Shown here: in pieces, positions 38,968 through 50,195 of the stretch
How positions within the stretch are numbered: position 1 is the first letter of the stretch
How the letters are laid out: the number at the start of each line of letters is the position of its first letter
Assembly (NCBI RefSeq): GCF_001678755.1
Contig: NZ_LZDS01000005.1
Coordinates: forward strand, 1-64,000
DNA: 64,000 nucleotides
Direction of reading: 5' to 3'
Origin: Acinetobacter gandensis
GTDB lineage: Bacteria; Pseudomonadota; Gammaproteobacteria; Pseudomonadales; Moraxellaceae
The notes under the pieces: model-generated
What the model was told of the DNA's origin: nothing
Database searches by the model: none
The model's input: the letters and a program-made list of their open reading frames with translations, nothing else
Translations under genes and position numbers: made by a program

Positions 38968-39005
38968 TAACTGAAATAAAATTAGAAAATAGAAAAACAC
39001 AAAAA

Positions 39006-39033
39006 CAAAAAAAGCCCTAAAAAGGGCTTTTTT
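39006..39033 (-). terminator. terminator of rpsT
   Basis: AAAAAAAGCCCT-aaaa-AGGGCTTTTTT is a perfect stem with T runs on both strands, 12 bp past the rpsT stop on the minus strand. Confidence 0.9.
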
Positions 39034-39045
39034 CATCGCAACAAA

Positions 39046-39312
39046 TTAGTTAGCTAAAGCTTTAACTTGTGCATTTAAACGGCTCTTATGACGAGCAGCT
39101 TTGTTTTTATGGATGATGCCTTTATCAGCCATACGGTCGATTACAGGTACAGCTTTTTTGTAAGCTTCTGAAGCGACAGCGTAATCACCAGCAGCAATAG
39201 CAGCTACTGTGCGTTTAAGATAAGTACGTACCATAGAACGTAAGCTTGCGTTGTGTTGACGTGCTTTAACGTTTTGACGAGCACGTTTTTTTGCTTGAGC
39301 AGAGTTTGCCAC
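39046..39312 (-). CDS. rpsT: 30S ribosomal protein S20, GTG start
   Basis: S20 (88 residues) binds 16S rRNA early in 30S assembly. The family N-terminus [19 protein letters not shown] begins at a GTG (39310-39312), preceded by AGGAG at seven bases, so GTG is the real start; any upstream frame is non-homologous. Basic helices and the C-terminal [16 protein letters not shown] are standard. E. coli rpsT starts with UUG, which is tied to autogenous control; the non-AUG start and structured leader here suggest the same logic. Confidence 0.96.
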   Translation of the reverse strand: MANSAQAKKRARQNVKARQHNASLRSMVRTYLKRTVAAIAAGDYAVASEAYKKAVPVIDRMADKGIIHKNKAARHKSRLNAQVKALAN

Positions 39313-39437
39313 TCGTGCACTCCTTGAAATTGATGGTCTGGGCGGGCTGAAATTACAACTGAAAACCAACTCCAGAAGAACTATCACCAGCCCGTAAACA
39401 AGTGCCATATTGTGATTAAAGTGAGCGCTTAAGTCAA
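39313..39437 (-). promoter_or_regulatory. rpsT promoter and structured leader
   Basis: On the minus strand TTGACT (complement of 39432-39437) is a good -35, with a weak CACAAT-like -10 17 bp later. The leader then holds CGGGCTG (complement of 39388-39394) and CAGCCCG (complement of 39343-39349), a 7-bp long-range stem just above the AGGAG. It could expose or hide the start region. Confidence 0.5.
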
Positions 39438-39526
39438 GTCTTGACATGCTTTGACAACATTTTTGATGCAGAAAAATTTCAAAGAAAACGTTAGATTAGT
39501 CCAAAGCCATTGAGTTTGTATGAAAA

Positions 39527-40192
39527 ATGACTAAATGTATTGAAAATGCGATCGTGATCGGCGCAACAGGATTGGTTGGCCGTGAACTGATCCGTCAGTT
39601 AAGCCAAAATGATACTTGTAAGAATATAACAGCAGTCGTTCGTAGGCGAGATGAGGAACTTACACGACTCGCCAAAGTACAGCAATTGGTACTGGAAGAT
39701 TTTTTATTATTAACCAAAGAAGATGTACTGGACTATACACATGCTTTTAGTAGCCTAGGTACAACCATAAAAAAAGCGGGTTCTAAAGATTGTTTTTATG
39801 CGATCGATTTTAAAATCAATGCACATTTAGCTGAATTGTTGGAACACAGTGAAACAGGGCTGATTATTGTGAGTGCAACAGGAGCGAATCCTAACTCTTT
39901 ATTCTTTTATAATCGGGTAAAAGGTGAGCTAGAATATTATCTAAAAAGTCTAAAATTAGCTCAACTAGCCATATTAAGACCCTCATTATTGTTGGGTGAT
40001 AGAGATGAGTCACGACCAGCAGAGCAAGCCATACAGAAATTGTATTCACGTTTTTCGCATTTGGTACCAGATACTTTTAAACTTAAGCCAGTGACAGCAG
40101 CGCAAGTGGCTCATACTATGGTCGAGGCAGCACAAACTCAGACCGAAAAATTTGAGATCTATGATAATTTACGCATACTAAAAATGAAATGA
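39527..40192 (+). CDS. NAD(P)-binding oxidoreductase, HTATIP2/YbjT-like
   Basis: A 221-residue atypical short-chain dehydrogenase/reductase. [19 protein letters not shown] at the N-terminus is the Rossmann GxxGxxG motif, [15 protein letters not shown] follows and [12 protein letters not shown] gives the Y-x-x-x-K pair. Members of the CC3/TIP30 and YbjT groups bind NADP; substrate is unknown. It is separated from rraA by 10 bp and may form a two-gene unit with it, although their roles do not obviously meet. Confidence 0.85.
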   Translation: MTKCIENAIVIGATGLVGRELIRQLSQNDTCKNITAVVRRRDEELTRLAKVQQLVLEDFLLLTKEDVLDYTHAFSSLGTTIKKAGSKDCFYAIDFKINAHLAELLEHSETGLIIVSATGANPNSLFFYNRVKGELEYYLKSLKLAQLAILRPSLLLGDRDESRPAEQAIQKLYSRFSHLVPDTFKLKPVTAAQVAHTMVEAAQTQTEKFEIYDNLRILKMK

Positions 40193-40202
40193 GGGGAAAA
40201 AC

Positions 40203-40715
40203 GTGGCTACAGCTCCATTTGTAACGTGTGATTTACTTGATGATCATCCAGAAAAAGATATTCAAGTGGTGACTCCATCTTTAGATGGTAAATTTTTCCA
40301 AAGTTATGGTGCACGTAAAAGTTTTGGCGGTCAGGTTGTGACGGTTAAATGTTTTGAAGACAACTCCCGTGTAAAAGAACTTTTGGCGACTGATGGCACA
40401 GGTAAGGTCCTCGTTGTAGATGGCGGTGCGTCAATGCGCTGTGCCTTAATGGGCGATATGATTGCTGAATCTGCAGTGAAGAATCATTGGAATGGTGTGA
40501 TTATATACGGCTGCGTACGAGACGTTGATGCAATTGCTGAACTTGATTTAGGTGTACAGGCCCTAGCTGCAATACCTCGTAAGAGCAACCGTCAAGGTGT
40601 GGGTGAAACGAATATTGAACTCAGTTTTGGGGGCGTGACAATCCAATCGGGTCAATATGTCTATGCAGATAATAACGGAATTGTGATTGCCAAAGAATCA
40701 TTGGTGGACTTATAA
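40203..40715 (+). CDS. rraA: ribonuclease E activity regulator RraA, GTG start
   Basis: RraA (170 residues) inhibits RNase E by masking its RNA-binding region. Family marks are [51 protein letters not shown] and [12 protein letters not shown]. The start is a GTG (40203-40205) with GAGGGG eight bases before; the next residues [10 protein letters not shown] match the family. The fold is the same as that of HMG/CHA aldolases, so older annotations call it MenG or demethylmenaquinone methyltransferase, wrongly. Confidence 0.94.
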   Translation: MATAPFVTCDLLDDHPEKDIQVVTPSLDGKFFQSYGARKSFGGQVVTVKCFEDNSRVKELLATDGTGKVLVVDGGASMRCALMGDMIAESAVKNHWNGVIIYGCVRDVDAIAELDLGVQALAAIPRKSNRQGVGETNIELSFGGVTIQSGQYVYADNNGIVIAKESLVDL

Positions 40716-40807
40716 AATTAAGCTGATATAAACAATTTCACACAGCATCAATTGAGTTCACTTGGTTGATGCCATAAAAGATTAAGTAAAATAAGAAAGG
40801 AATAATT

Positions 40808-41587
40808 ATGTTAATGCACCAAATAAAAGTGGCTCAAGCACTCCTTTCAGGCGTTGCAGAGGGTGGTCGTGGTACATCAGGTACACCATATCCAAAACAG
40901 CCAGAAAAAGCACTGAAACTTTATGAATTTGAAGGTTCACCATATTGCCGTCGTGTACGTGAAGTATTGACAACCTTAAATTTGGACTATGAAGTATATC
41001 CATGTCCTAAAGGTGCAAAAAAATATCGCTTAGATACACAGAAATTAGGTGGTAAACAGCAATTTCCTTTCTTGGTTGATGAAAATACAGGGGAGAAACT
41101 GTATGAATCTCAACAAATCATACATCACCTGTTTAAACATTACGGTAAAACAGGGAAAACCCCTTCTAAATATGCACATTACCCAAAAATACCTTATGTG
41201 GCTTATGCAGGAACGTTAATTAATGGTGCGCAAGGTGTTTGGATTAACCGAAAAGTAATTCATCGAGATGCACCAGCACAATTGCTTGAATTGTGGGGCT
41301 TTGAAGCAAGCCCATATACACGAATTGTCCGTAGTGTGCTTGCGGAATTAGAACTGGCACATAAGTTTCATAATGTGGCTAAAGAACGCTGGCAGGATCA
41401 AGGATTGGCGGCACTGCGCCTAAAGCCTGGTAAATACACCCCCTTAAAAGGCGGTAAGCGTGAGCAAGTACTTAAAATTATGGGGGATAATATTCAAGTT
41501 CCATATTTGAAAGATCCAAACACAGGTATCGAACTATTCGAATCTGAAAAAATTGTTCAATATCTTAAAAAACAATATGCGAGTTAA
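40808..41587 (+). CDS. glutathione S-transferase N-terminal-like protein with two thioredoxin folds
   Basis: A 259-residue cytosolic protein with two tandem GST_N-type domains. Each has a redox-like motif: LYEFEGSPYCRRVREVL near residue 40 and LWGFEASPYTRIVRSVLAEL near residue 160, and each closes with a cis-Pro and E-S segment (FPFLVDENTGEKLYESQQI; VPYLKDPNTGIELFESEKI). Only the first copy keeps the cysteine in CPYC-like position (SPYC); the second has SPYT. This looks like an internal duplication. No GST C-terminal helical domain is present. Function unknown. Confidence 0.82.
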   Translation: MLMHQIKVAQALLSGVAEGGRGTSGTPYPKQPEKALKLYEFEGSPYCRRVREVLTTLNLDYEVYPCPKGAKKYRLDTQKLGGKQQFPFLVDENTGEKLYESQQIIHHLFKHYGKTGKTPSKYAHYPKIPYVAYAGTLINGAQGVWINRKVIHRDAPAQLLELWGFEASPYTRIVRSVLAELELAHKFHNVAKERWQDQGLAALRLKPGKYTPLKGGKREQVLKIMGDNIQVPYLKDPNTGIELFESEKIVQYLKKQYAS

Positions 41588-41816
41588 AGTTTAACTGGAT
41601 GAATTCGCCTGAGTACTGTTGCATATTCTTTGGCAGTACTCTATTGTTTGAAAAATAAGCATTAACTAGTATCTATTAGAACTATAAAACAAGCTAAAAT
41701 CCCAAAGAGGTGAAAATAAATCTATAAAAATAAGAAATTTACTTAATTATAGGGATATTCTGTAGGGATAAACCAAGATAATGTAAAAGACATTTCATTT
41801 TTAGGGGAAATAAGCC
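41588..41816 (+). other. intergenic region with a perfect hairpin before the two-component genes
   Basis: GAGTACTG (41611-41618) and CAGTACTC (41634-41641) form an 8-bp stem with a 15-nt loop, 24 bp after the GST-like gene; a weak terminator or regulatory site. The remaining 170 bp are AT-rich with GGGATATTCTGTAGGGAT-like direct repeats (AGGGATA twice near 41751 and 41764). No gene. Confidence 0.45.
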
Positions 41817-42497
41817 ATGACACCAGAAGTAATATTACCCGTCCCAGTGCTTGTTGTTGAAGATGAAGAAATTATCCAGTTGCGATTACGTCAAATTTTA
41901 ACTGAACTGGGATATAAACATGACGAGTTACTCTTTGCTAAAAATGTAAAAGAATCCATCGAAATTATTGATACTCATCCTATTTCCCTCGCATTGGTTG
42001 ACTTGGGGTTACCTGATGGAAATGGAGTTGAAATTATTGAAAAAATCCGCTCCTTAGAAGGCAATACCATGATTTTGGTGATTTCTGCATGGAGTACGCA
42101 GGAGAGCCTATTCTCAGCGATTAAAGCTGGTGCAACGGGTTATGTGCTGAAAGAACGAGATGATGCAGAAGTTCTATTGTCGATTCGCAGCATTTTACGT
42201 GGTGGTGCACCAATTGATCCTTTTATTGCCAGAGAAATATTAAAACAAATTTCTGAAACGGAAGAGCCTGCACCTGAACAAGAGATTGTTGAAGGCGCTG
42301 AGTCATCTATATTGACCAATCGCGAAAAAGAAATTTTGTGTTTAGTTGCCCAAGGGTTAAGTAATCGTGAAATTGCGGAACAACTTTTTGTTTCTAGATA
42401 TACCGTTGAGAGTCATATAAAGCACATATACCGTAAGTTATCGGTTACTAAACGTACCAAAGCAGTTAGTACAGCGCGTTCTATGGGAATTCTTTAA
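41817..42497 (+). CDS. LuxR/NarL-family response regulator
   Basis: A 226-residue response regulator. The receiver domain has the acidic VVEDEEI pocket near residue 12, the phosphoacceptor Asp62 in LALVDLGLPDGNG and the Lys in VLKERDD. The C-terminal GerE/LuxR helix-turn-helix is LTNREKEILCLVAQGLSNRE then VESHIKHIYRKL. GGGGA precedes the ATG. Its stop codon overlaps the start of the sensor kinase (TAATG), so they are coupled and form a cognate pair. Target genes are unknown. Confidence 0.92.
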   Translation: MTPEVILPVPVLVVEDEEIIQLRLRQILTELGYKHDELLFAKNVKESIEIIDTHPISLALVDLGLPDGNGVEIIEKIRSLEGNTMILVISAWSTQESLFSAIKAGATGYVLKERDDAEVLLSIRSILRGGAPIDPFIAREILKQISETEEPAPEQEIVEGAESSILTNREKEILCLVAQGLSNREIAEQLFVSRYTVESHIKHIYRKLSVTKRTKAVSTARSMGIL

Positions 42498-44389
42498 TGC
42501 GCAAAGGAGGGTATATATTTTTATTTGCCCTCGGTTTGTTGTGGGGCTGTATTACTCATGCAGCTCAAGTCTATGAAATAAATGACCAATGTCAGGTCAC
42601 TGTCCATGAAATTTTAAAAGCAAAAACACCATCAAATAAAGAATTGCCACGGCACGGTTGGGTGAAAGCTGAATTGCCTGATCGTTGGAAAGAAGATCCT
42701 GCATGGCAAGGCTACCAAGGTGGGGCCTGGTATAAGCTAGATTGGTCATGGAAATGTAAGAATAATGCTCGTTTAGCAGAACCAATCGCATTTAATATTG
42801 AATATTTAATTAATGCCGGAACAGTGTATTTAAACGGTGATTTGTTATGGACAGACAAAAATCTGCAAGAACCATTATCTAAAAGTTGGAATGTCGCAAG
42901 ATATTGGATTTTACCAATCAGTGGGATAAAGCAACAACATAATGAAACGCTCATTTATGTAAGCGGTTATACCAGTATGAATGGTGGTGTAGGCCCTATT
43001 GGTTTTAATAATGTTATGTCGAATGTGGAGCATCATGATGAACTGACATGGCATAGAAGAACCATCCTGCAACTCAATGTATTTCTCTCTGGTACGTTGG
43101 GCATTATTTGTTTTGTGATTTGGATTATGCGTCGAAGCGATACCAGTTTTGGTTGGTTCGCATTGGCTTCTGTTCTGTGGATATTATTTATCTCTAATGC
43201 TTTAACAACTGAAACATTTCCTTATCCAGACTCAATTTTTTCAGCAAAAGCGAACCTGATCTTTTGGATGCTGTTTTTACAATGCTTCTGTATTTATATG
43301 CTGCGTTTCATTCGGCAAAAATTTCCACGCTTAGAGCTCGCGTTTACTACCTTAACGGCAGTGCTCATTGCTGTAGTCATGCTGATGCCTTTTGAAAAAA
43401 ATGCTGATATATCATCCGTTATCTTTTTACTTTATTGTTTATTCTATTTCATTACATATATTTACTTATGCTATAGAAGCTTCAAAACCAAACGAAGAGA
43501 CTCTATTTTCTTAAGCTTATGCCTGACAGCTATGCTGATCTTTGGTGTAATTGACCTAGCTATCCTGATGTATTTCCCAAAAGAAGGCATCATGCCAGTT
43601 TCACCTTACACCTCACCAATTATTACGTTATTCATCGTGGTTATCTTGGGGGCACGACTGAATCGAAATATCCAAAAGATTGAGCAGTTTAATGATGAGC
43701 TTGCCTTTGAGGTGAAAAAAGTCAGTGATGAGTTATTTAGTAGTTTAAGTGACAAACATCAGCTTGAATTGAGTAATGTACGCCTACAAGAGCGAATCAA
43801 ACTGTCTCATGACTTACATGATGGTTTGGGGGCATCAATTGTTCGTTCAATGATTTTGGTTGATCAGTGTGAAAAAGATATACCCAATACACAGTTTCTA
43901 TCCATGCTGAAACTATTACGTGATGATTTGCGTCAAATTATTGATAGTGGGTCTTCCTTAGACAGCAAAGTGCCAGACTCTCCGTTATTGTGGATTGCAC
44001 CTGTTCGTCATCGGTTTAGCCAACTGATGGAAGAAATGGAGATAATATCTAAGTGGAATTTTCCGGCTGCGTGGAAAGAGCGTCCTTCTTCATTGCAATG
44101 TCTTACGCTTATTCGGGTGGTAGAGGAAAGCCTAACCAATATCGTTAAACACAGTAAAGCAACCACAGTAAAAGTCACAATGACGCATAAAGAAAATGAG
44201 CCACTAATCCTCATCATTGAGGATGATGGTATAGGCTTTGATGTTGAAAGTGTTTCTACACATGGGATGAGTGTAGGAATGCGTAGTATGAAAATGCGTA
44301 TACAGCGGATAGGTGGGAAATTAAATATTATTTCACAAGCTGGATCAACTATTATTCAGGCAGAAATTCAAATAAAATCAGCTGCATAA
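42497..44389 (+). CDS. sensor histidine kinase, 7TM-DISM type with HisKA_3
   Basis: A 630-residue membrane kinase. A signal-anchor (ALGLLWGCITHAA) precedes a periplasmic 7TMR-DISMED2-like jelly-roll domain (about 30-190, with INAGTVYLNGDLLW), then seven hydrophobic helices (about 195-395), a short coiled coil, the NarX-type phosphoacceptor His near 438 (KLSHDLHDGLGASIVRSM) and a HATPase with DDGIGFD and GMRSMKMRIQRIGG. Ligand is unknown; DISM domains often bind carbohydrates or lipid-like molecules. It partners the response regulator above and is followed after 20 bp by a frameshifted lipoprotein gene. Confidence 0.9.
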   Translation: MRKGGYIFLFALGLLWGCITHAAQVYEINDQCQVTVHEILKAKTPSNKELPRHGWVKAELPDRWKEDPAWQGYQGGAWYKLDWSWKCKNNARLAEPIAFNIEYLINAGTVYLNGDLLWTDKNLQEPLSKSWNVARYWILPISGIKQQHNETLIYVSGYTSMNGGVGPIGFNNVMSNVEHHDELTWHRRTILQLNVFLSGTLGIICFVIWIMRRSDTSFGWFALASVLWILFISNALTTETFPYPDSIFSAKANLIFWMLFLQCFCIYMLRFIRQKFPRLELAFTTLTAVLIAVVMLMPFEKNADISSVIFLLYCLFYFITYIYLCYRSFKTKRRDSIFLSLCLTAMLIFGVIDLAILMYFPKEGIMPVSPYTSPIITLFIVVILGARLNRNIQKIEQFNDELAFEVKKVSDELFSSLSDKHQLELSNVRLQERIKLSHDLHDGLGASIVRSMILVDQCEKDIPNTQFLSMLKLLRDDLRQIIDSGSSLDSKVPDSPLLWIAPVRHRFSQLMEEMEIISKWNFPAAWKERPSSLQCLTLIRVVEESLTNIVKHSKATTVKVTMTHKENEPLILIIEDDGIGFDVESVSTHGMSVGMRSMKMRIQRIGGKLNIISQAGSTIIQAEIQIKSAA

Positions 44390-44409
44390 TTAATTTATAA
44401 AGAATAAAA

Positions 44410-45125
44410 ATGCATTTTCATATATTGGTTACCCCTCAACGAATGTCGAGTGTATTGATAGTCTTATTGACCATTTTATTTATGTCTGGATGTCGTAGTC
44501 CAACAGACTCAATGCCTAAACCAGGCGAGTATGGCGAAGTTATTTTTCATCAAGCGAATCTAAGCAATGATGAACTGACACAAATGCTGGCCAAAAGTCA
44601 GTCCATACAAACAGATCAAGTCACAAATAATCCAAGTTTTGCCTTGCACTATACACACGCTCTGAACAAAACCCTTATCGTGCTGTGATTATTGTACGAG
44701 GTACTGCTATGGTAGAGGGTGATGTTAAAGTGAAATTTGATGTGAACACTTTTAATGCTTATGCCAATCAAAGCAATCAAAGTCTAATGGACATGGAAGC
44801 TGGTGTAGATCATTTAGAACGTATAGAAAAAATGAAAGCAGGAGAAGCTTTTGTTTTTGTAATGGCCGGTGATCCATTTTCCTTAAATGCCGCCAATGAT
44901 CCAAGTCATATGACCAGTCAGCTCGATTTAGTGAATTCAAGCAATGTGCAATTTCAAAATGTCGAATTACAAATTTGGCAGGGAAAAGGAAGTAAATATA
45001 GCTTTATGCGTTATGTTTGGTTTGCCCTGATCATTTTTTTGATAGTTTGGATTTATCGTGTGATTGTGCAGCGTAATGCCGATAAATTTGAAAATTTAAT
45101 GAATAAGCACTCAGGAAGAAAATAA
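44410..45125 (+). pseudogene. lipoprotein with C-terminal membrane anchor, split by a frameshift
   Basis: The first frame (44410-44688) has a lipobox signal, VLLTILFMSGC, and ends at a TGA. The second frame, open from 44631, reads YTRSEQNPYRAVIIVRG into a soluble domain and a C-terminal membrane helix (FALIIFLIVWIYRVIV). Removing one AC from the (AC)3 tract at 44653-44658 fuses them as HYTRSEQNPYRAV, giving about 237 residues. Alternatively the second frame starts at the GTG at 44685, which overlaps the TGA as GTGA, and the genes are coupled; no Shine-Dalgarno supports that. It follows the sensor kinase closely and may be its accessory. Family unknown. Confidence 0.65.
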
Positions 45126-45126
45126 A

Positions 45127-45160
45127 CTAAAAGGGGCATTAAGCCCCTTTTAGTTTTTTA
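45127..45160. terminator. bidirectional terminator between the lipoprotein gene and roxA
   Basis: CTAAAAGGGGC and GCCCCTTTTAG form a perfect 11-bp stem followed by a T run, between two convergent genes. Confidence 0.92.
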
Positions 45161-45172
45161 AGTTGATTAAAT

Positions 45173-46339
45173 TTATTCTGATTCAGTTGGCACGAGCATC
45201 AGAATAGATTCGTTCAGTAACATTGCAATATCCTCAAGAATATCTGCATCGTAGAGTGTTTCATCAAGCATTAAACTTTGGCCATCTGCTAATGTTTTGA
45301 GATGTACTGCGAACTCATCTGAAATACACAAGCCTTCACCATTCGCCCAAAACAGAATATCACCATCTTGCTCGGTATAAAGCAGACGCGAAGCTGGCTC
45401 AAGCATGAGCTGATAGCCTTGATCAAGAGCCTCTTCTAAGTCGCCTGTACCAATTTCTTCTGCTTCTGGAATATTGTCAGGATATTTAGATTCTGACATT
45501 ACACTCATAATCGCATCTTCAATTACCGTTGAGTTCTGCAATTGCTCGAACAGCTTTTCTTTCAAATATTCGATTTCGCTTTCAGTGACTTGACCAACAG
45601 GGGTAACATGCTTGCGAATAATATCCAGTAATGGGTTTTTTAGAAGCGGATTTTCAGTAAATTTATCAGCGACACGATCCATCATCTCTGTGACATTTGC
45701 CATACGGAAACCAAATGAATATGTAAGGCATTCATCTTCAGCAACGCCGTAGTGTGAAAGGCCTGGTGGAACATAAAGTAAATCGCCTGGCGCTAAAACT
45801 TCATCAAAATTGATATCCATTTCAGGCAGTAAACGTAGTGGCTGGCCTGCAACAAATTCAGTTTCCGCATCGCACATTTGGCCAAGCTGCCATCGACGAT
45901 GTCCATGACCTTGAACTAAAAACACATCGTAAAAATCGAAGTGTTTACCGACAGATCCGCCTTTTTCGGCATATGACACCATAATGTCATCACGACGCCA
46001 CTGAGGGATAAAAGAAAATTGCTTCCAAAACTCTGAAAGATCAAAAGAATAATGATCGACAGCTTGAACAAGTAAAGTCCATAGCTTAGGCATCTTTTGA
46101 AAATCAGCTTTGAGTAAGGGTGAAGTCTTAACTGACCATTGATTTGGATCACGGTCTTTTTGCTTGATGAGGCGAGCTGTGACGTTTTCATCTAAGGCCA
46201 ATTCTAGAACATCTTTGGGTTCTAAAATATTTGCGATATCAGGAAGGGCATTGCGTACTAAAAGCGGTTTCTTTTGCCAATATTCAGCAAGAAATTGTTC
46301 AGCAGTGATACCGCCGAGGACGTCTAAAGGTAGAGACAT
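45173..46339 (-). CDS. roxA: ribosomal protein L16 arginine hydroxylase (JmjC oxygenase)
   Basis: A 388-residue 2-oxoglutarate/Fe(II) dioxygenase of the YcfD/RoxA group, which hydroxylates an arginine of ribosomal protein L16. ITAEQFLAEYWQKKPLLVRN is the family N-terminus. The iron triad is in VGKHFDFYDVFLVQ (H-x-D) and LYVPPGLSHYGVA (second His). The C-terminal winged-helix and dimerisation part is present. It stands alone on the minus strand. Family assignment is good; L16 as the substrate is by homology. Confidence 0.88.
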   Translation of the reverse strand: MSLPLDVLGGITAEQFLAEYWQKKPLLVRNALPDIANILEPKDVLELALDENVTARLIKQKDRDPNQWSVKTSPLLKADFQKMPKLWTLLVQAVDHYSFDLSEFWKQFSFIPQWRRDDIMVSYAEKGGSVGKHFDFYDVFLVQGHGHRRWQLGQMCDAETEFVAGQPLRLLPEMDINFDEVLAPGDLLYVPPGLSHYGVAEDECLTYSFGFRMANVTEMMDRVADKFTENPLLKNPLLDIIRKHVTPVGQVTESEIEYLKEKLFEQLQNSTVIEDAIMSVMSESKYPDNIPEAEEIGTGDLEEALDQGYQLMLEPASRLLYTEQDGDILFWANGEGLCISDEFAVHLKTLADGQSLMLDETLYDADILEDIAMLLNESILMLVPTESE

Positions 46340-46698
46340 GAAAAATAACCAACGAAATTTTTAATATTGTCGCTTGAGAACCTAACAAGTGCAAGGCGGC
46401 TTTTTAGGTGAATAAAACTAGCGCATAAGATGCTAAAAGCACATTTGTTAAGTTTTGTTACATATTTAAAAAGTGTGAATGATGTAATAAAAAAATTACA
46501 TTTTAGTTGTATGGAAATAATTTTGTAATATATGTATCAATAAAAAATATTATAAAACATAAGTTTAATGTTTGAAAGTTCATGTAAAAGCAAACTGTGA
46601 TTTGCGTCAATAAATATGTGAAAAATACGATTACTTTGACATATAGTACAAAAAGAATACAAAATGAAACATGGGGAAACAGATAGCTAGTTAAGAAA
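46340..46698 (+). promoter_or_regulatory. AT-rich upstream region of the VWA/RTX surface protein
   Basis: About 360 bp without a gene. It holds TGTAAT-aaaaaa-ATTACA (46483-46500), a perfect 6-bp inverted repeat, and further TGTAAT/TGTTAC-like copies around 46456 and 46524. These could be operator sites. AT content is high throughout. The start of the surface protein gene follows GGGGAAACAG at about 46672. Confidence 0.4.
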
Positions 46699-49029
<2,331 letters not shown>

Positions 49030-49048
49030 CTCCATATTTTTAAATTAT

Positions 49049-49078
49049 AAAAAAAGCAGCCAATGGCTGCTTTTTTTG
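49049..49078. terminator. terminator after the surface protein gene
   Basis: AAAAAAAGCAGCC-aat-GGCTGCTTTTTTT is a perfect 13-bp stem between convergent genes, serving the surface protein gene and maf. Confidence 0.92.
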
Positions 49079-49079
49079 C

Positions 49080-49673
49080 TTAAGGCACTAGTATTTTCAG
49101 GTCGCGTAAAATACTACAGAGCTTAATCATTGGCATGCCCATAAGTGTTGTTTGGTCTTGACCGATCATTTCTTCAAAAAGACTGATACCTAAACTTTCA
49201 CATTTGAAGCTACCTGCACAGTGTAAAGGCTGTTCAACTTCAACATAGCGTTCAATTTCCGCTAAGCCCAACTTACGAAATTTCACTTTGTAATGTTCAA
49301 CCAAGGTGTGTTCAAACCCAGTCGATTGTTGCTGAACGCTAAGTGCAGTACTGAAATAAACGATTTTATCTGAGTTGGCTTGAAGCTGTTTGATGGCTTT
49401 TTCATTGCATAGCGGTTTACCAATAAAAATATCTGGTGCGCCTTCACGCCAAGCGACTTGGTCTGAACCAATCACGATAGCTTCTGGATATTGTGCGGCG
49501 ATAGCACGTGCTTTTTCAAAAGCCAATCGCTTTGCTAACTCGTCTGCGTGGTTTTCACCACGGGGACTTTCATCTATATCTGGTACGATTGAGTGATAAT
49601 CAATCCGTAAACGGTCCATGAGGTCTTTACGGGTTTGGCTGCTAGAAGCCAATATGATTTTGGGAGTACTCAT
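49080..49673 (-). CDS. maf: Maf-family nucleotide pyrophosphatase (YceF type)
   Basis: A 197-residue Maf protein, which hydrolyses modified or canonical nucleoside triphosphates; the YceF subfamily prefers m7GTP. Motifs are IILASSSQTRKDLMDRL, the DIDESPRGE segment, VIGSDQVAW and HCAGSFKCESLGISLFE, close to YceF (HCAGSFKSEGFGITLFE). Its ATG (49671-49673) overlaps the stop of the upstream DUF2237 gene, so both are coupled. It may be a house-cleaning enzyme or affect septation as in Bacillus. Confidence 0.92.
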   Translation of the reverse strand: MSTPKIILASSSQTRKDLMDRLRIDYHSIVPDIDESPRGENHADELAKRLAFEKARAIAAQYPEAIVIGSDQVAWREGAPDIFIGKPLCNEKAIKQLQANSDKIVYFSTALSVQQQSTGFEHTLVEHYKVKFRKLGLAEIERYVEVEQPLHCAGSFKCESLGISLFEEMIGQDQTTLMGMPMIKLCSILRDLKILVP

Positions 49674-50056
49674 TACACTGCATATTCCATAAGTACATCA
49701 AGCGGAACATATGAAAGCGCCGCTTGGTGACACGCTTGTAATTTAACAGGTGGAGCAAAACCCTCTTGGTATGCTTCCACCCAGCGGGTCACACAGATAC
49801 ACCAAAAGTCACCAGGCTGTAAGCCTGGAAAACCGACTTCGGGTAAGGGTGTGATTAAATCGTTACCAACTTTTTGAGAAAAGTTTAAGAATTCAGATGT
49901 CATCTGTACACACATGGTGTGCTGACCTAAATCAGTCGTTGCTGTATGGCAAAAACCATTTCTAAAATAACCCGTGATTGGATCAAAACAACAACTGGCG
50001 AGCGGCTCGCCCAAAACATTTAAACGATTTATTTTAGGGTCTGGATGAATCGACAT
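49673..50056 (-). CDS. DUF2237 family protein
   Basis: A 127-residue protein of the DUF2237 family, short in length and Cys-rich. It shows NVLGEPLASCCFDPITGYFRNGFC near the N-terminus, then TTDLGQHTMCVQMTSEFL and GLQPGDFWCICVTRW, which are the diagnostic blocks. The ATG at 50054-50056 gives the typical length; a longer frame adds 23 residues of poor likeness. Function is unknown. The stop overlaps the maf start by one base. Confidence 0.9.
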   Translation of the reverse strand: MSIHPDPKINRLNVLGEPLASCCFDPITGYFRNGFCHTATTDLGQHTMCVQMTSEFLNFSQKVGNDLITPLPEVGFPGLQPGDFWCICVTRWVEAYQEGFAPPVKLQACHQAALSYVPLDVLMEYAV

Positions 50057-50195
50057 AAACGCTGAATCTTTATAAGGCTTTTGCCTATCATAACAAAACT
50101 TTTCGCCTGCATAGCTTTTCTGCAAAAGAAGCTAACGTTTTTTTGCATAATCATTTAAAATCGTGGCGTTTTGACATAAATAAAGAGAGCAATAC

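Noticed and set aside
41817..44389. Two-component pair as narX/narL
   Set aside because: The kinase has a 7TM-DISM sensor, not the NarX nitrate-binding domain, and no nitrate reductase genes are nearby.
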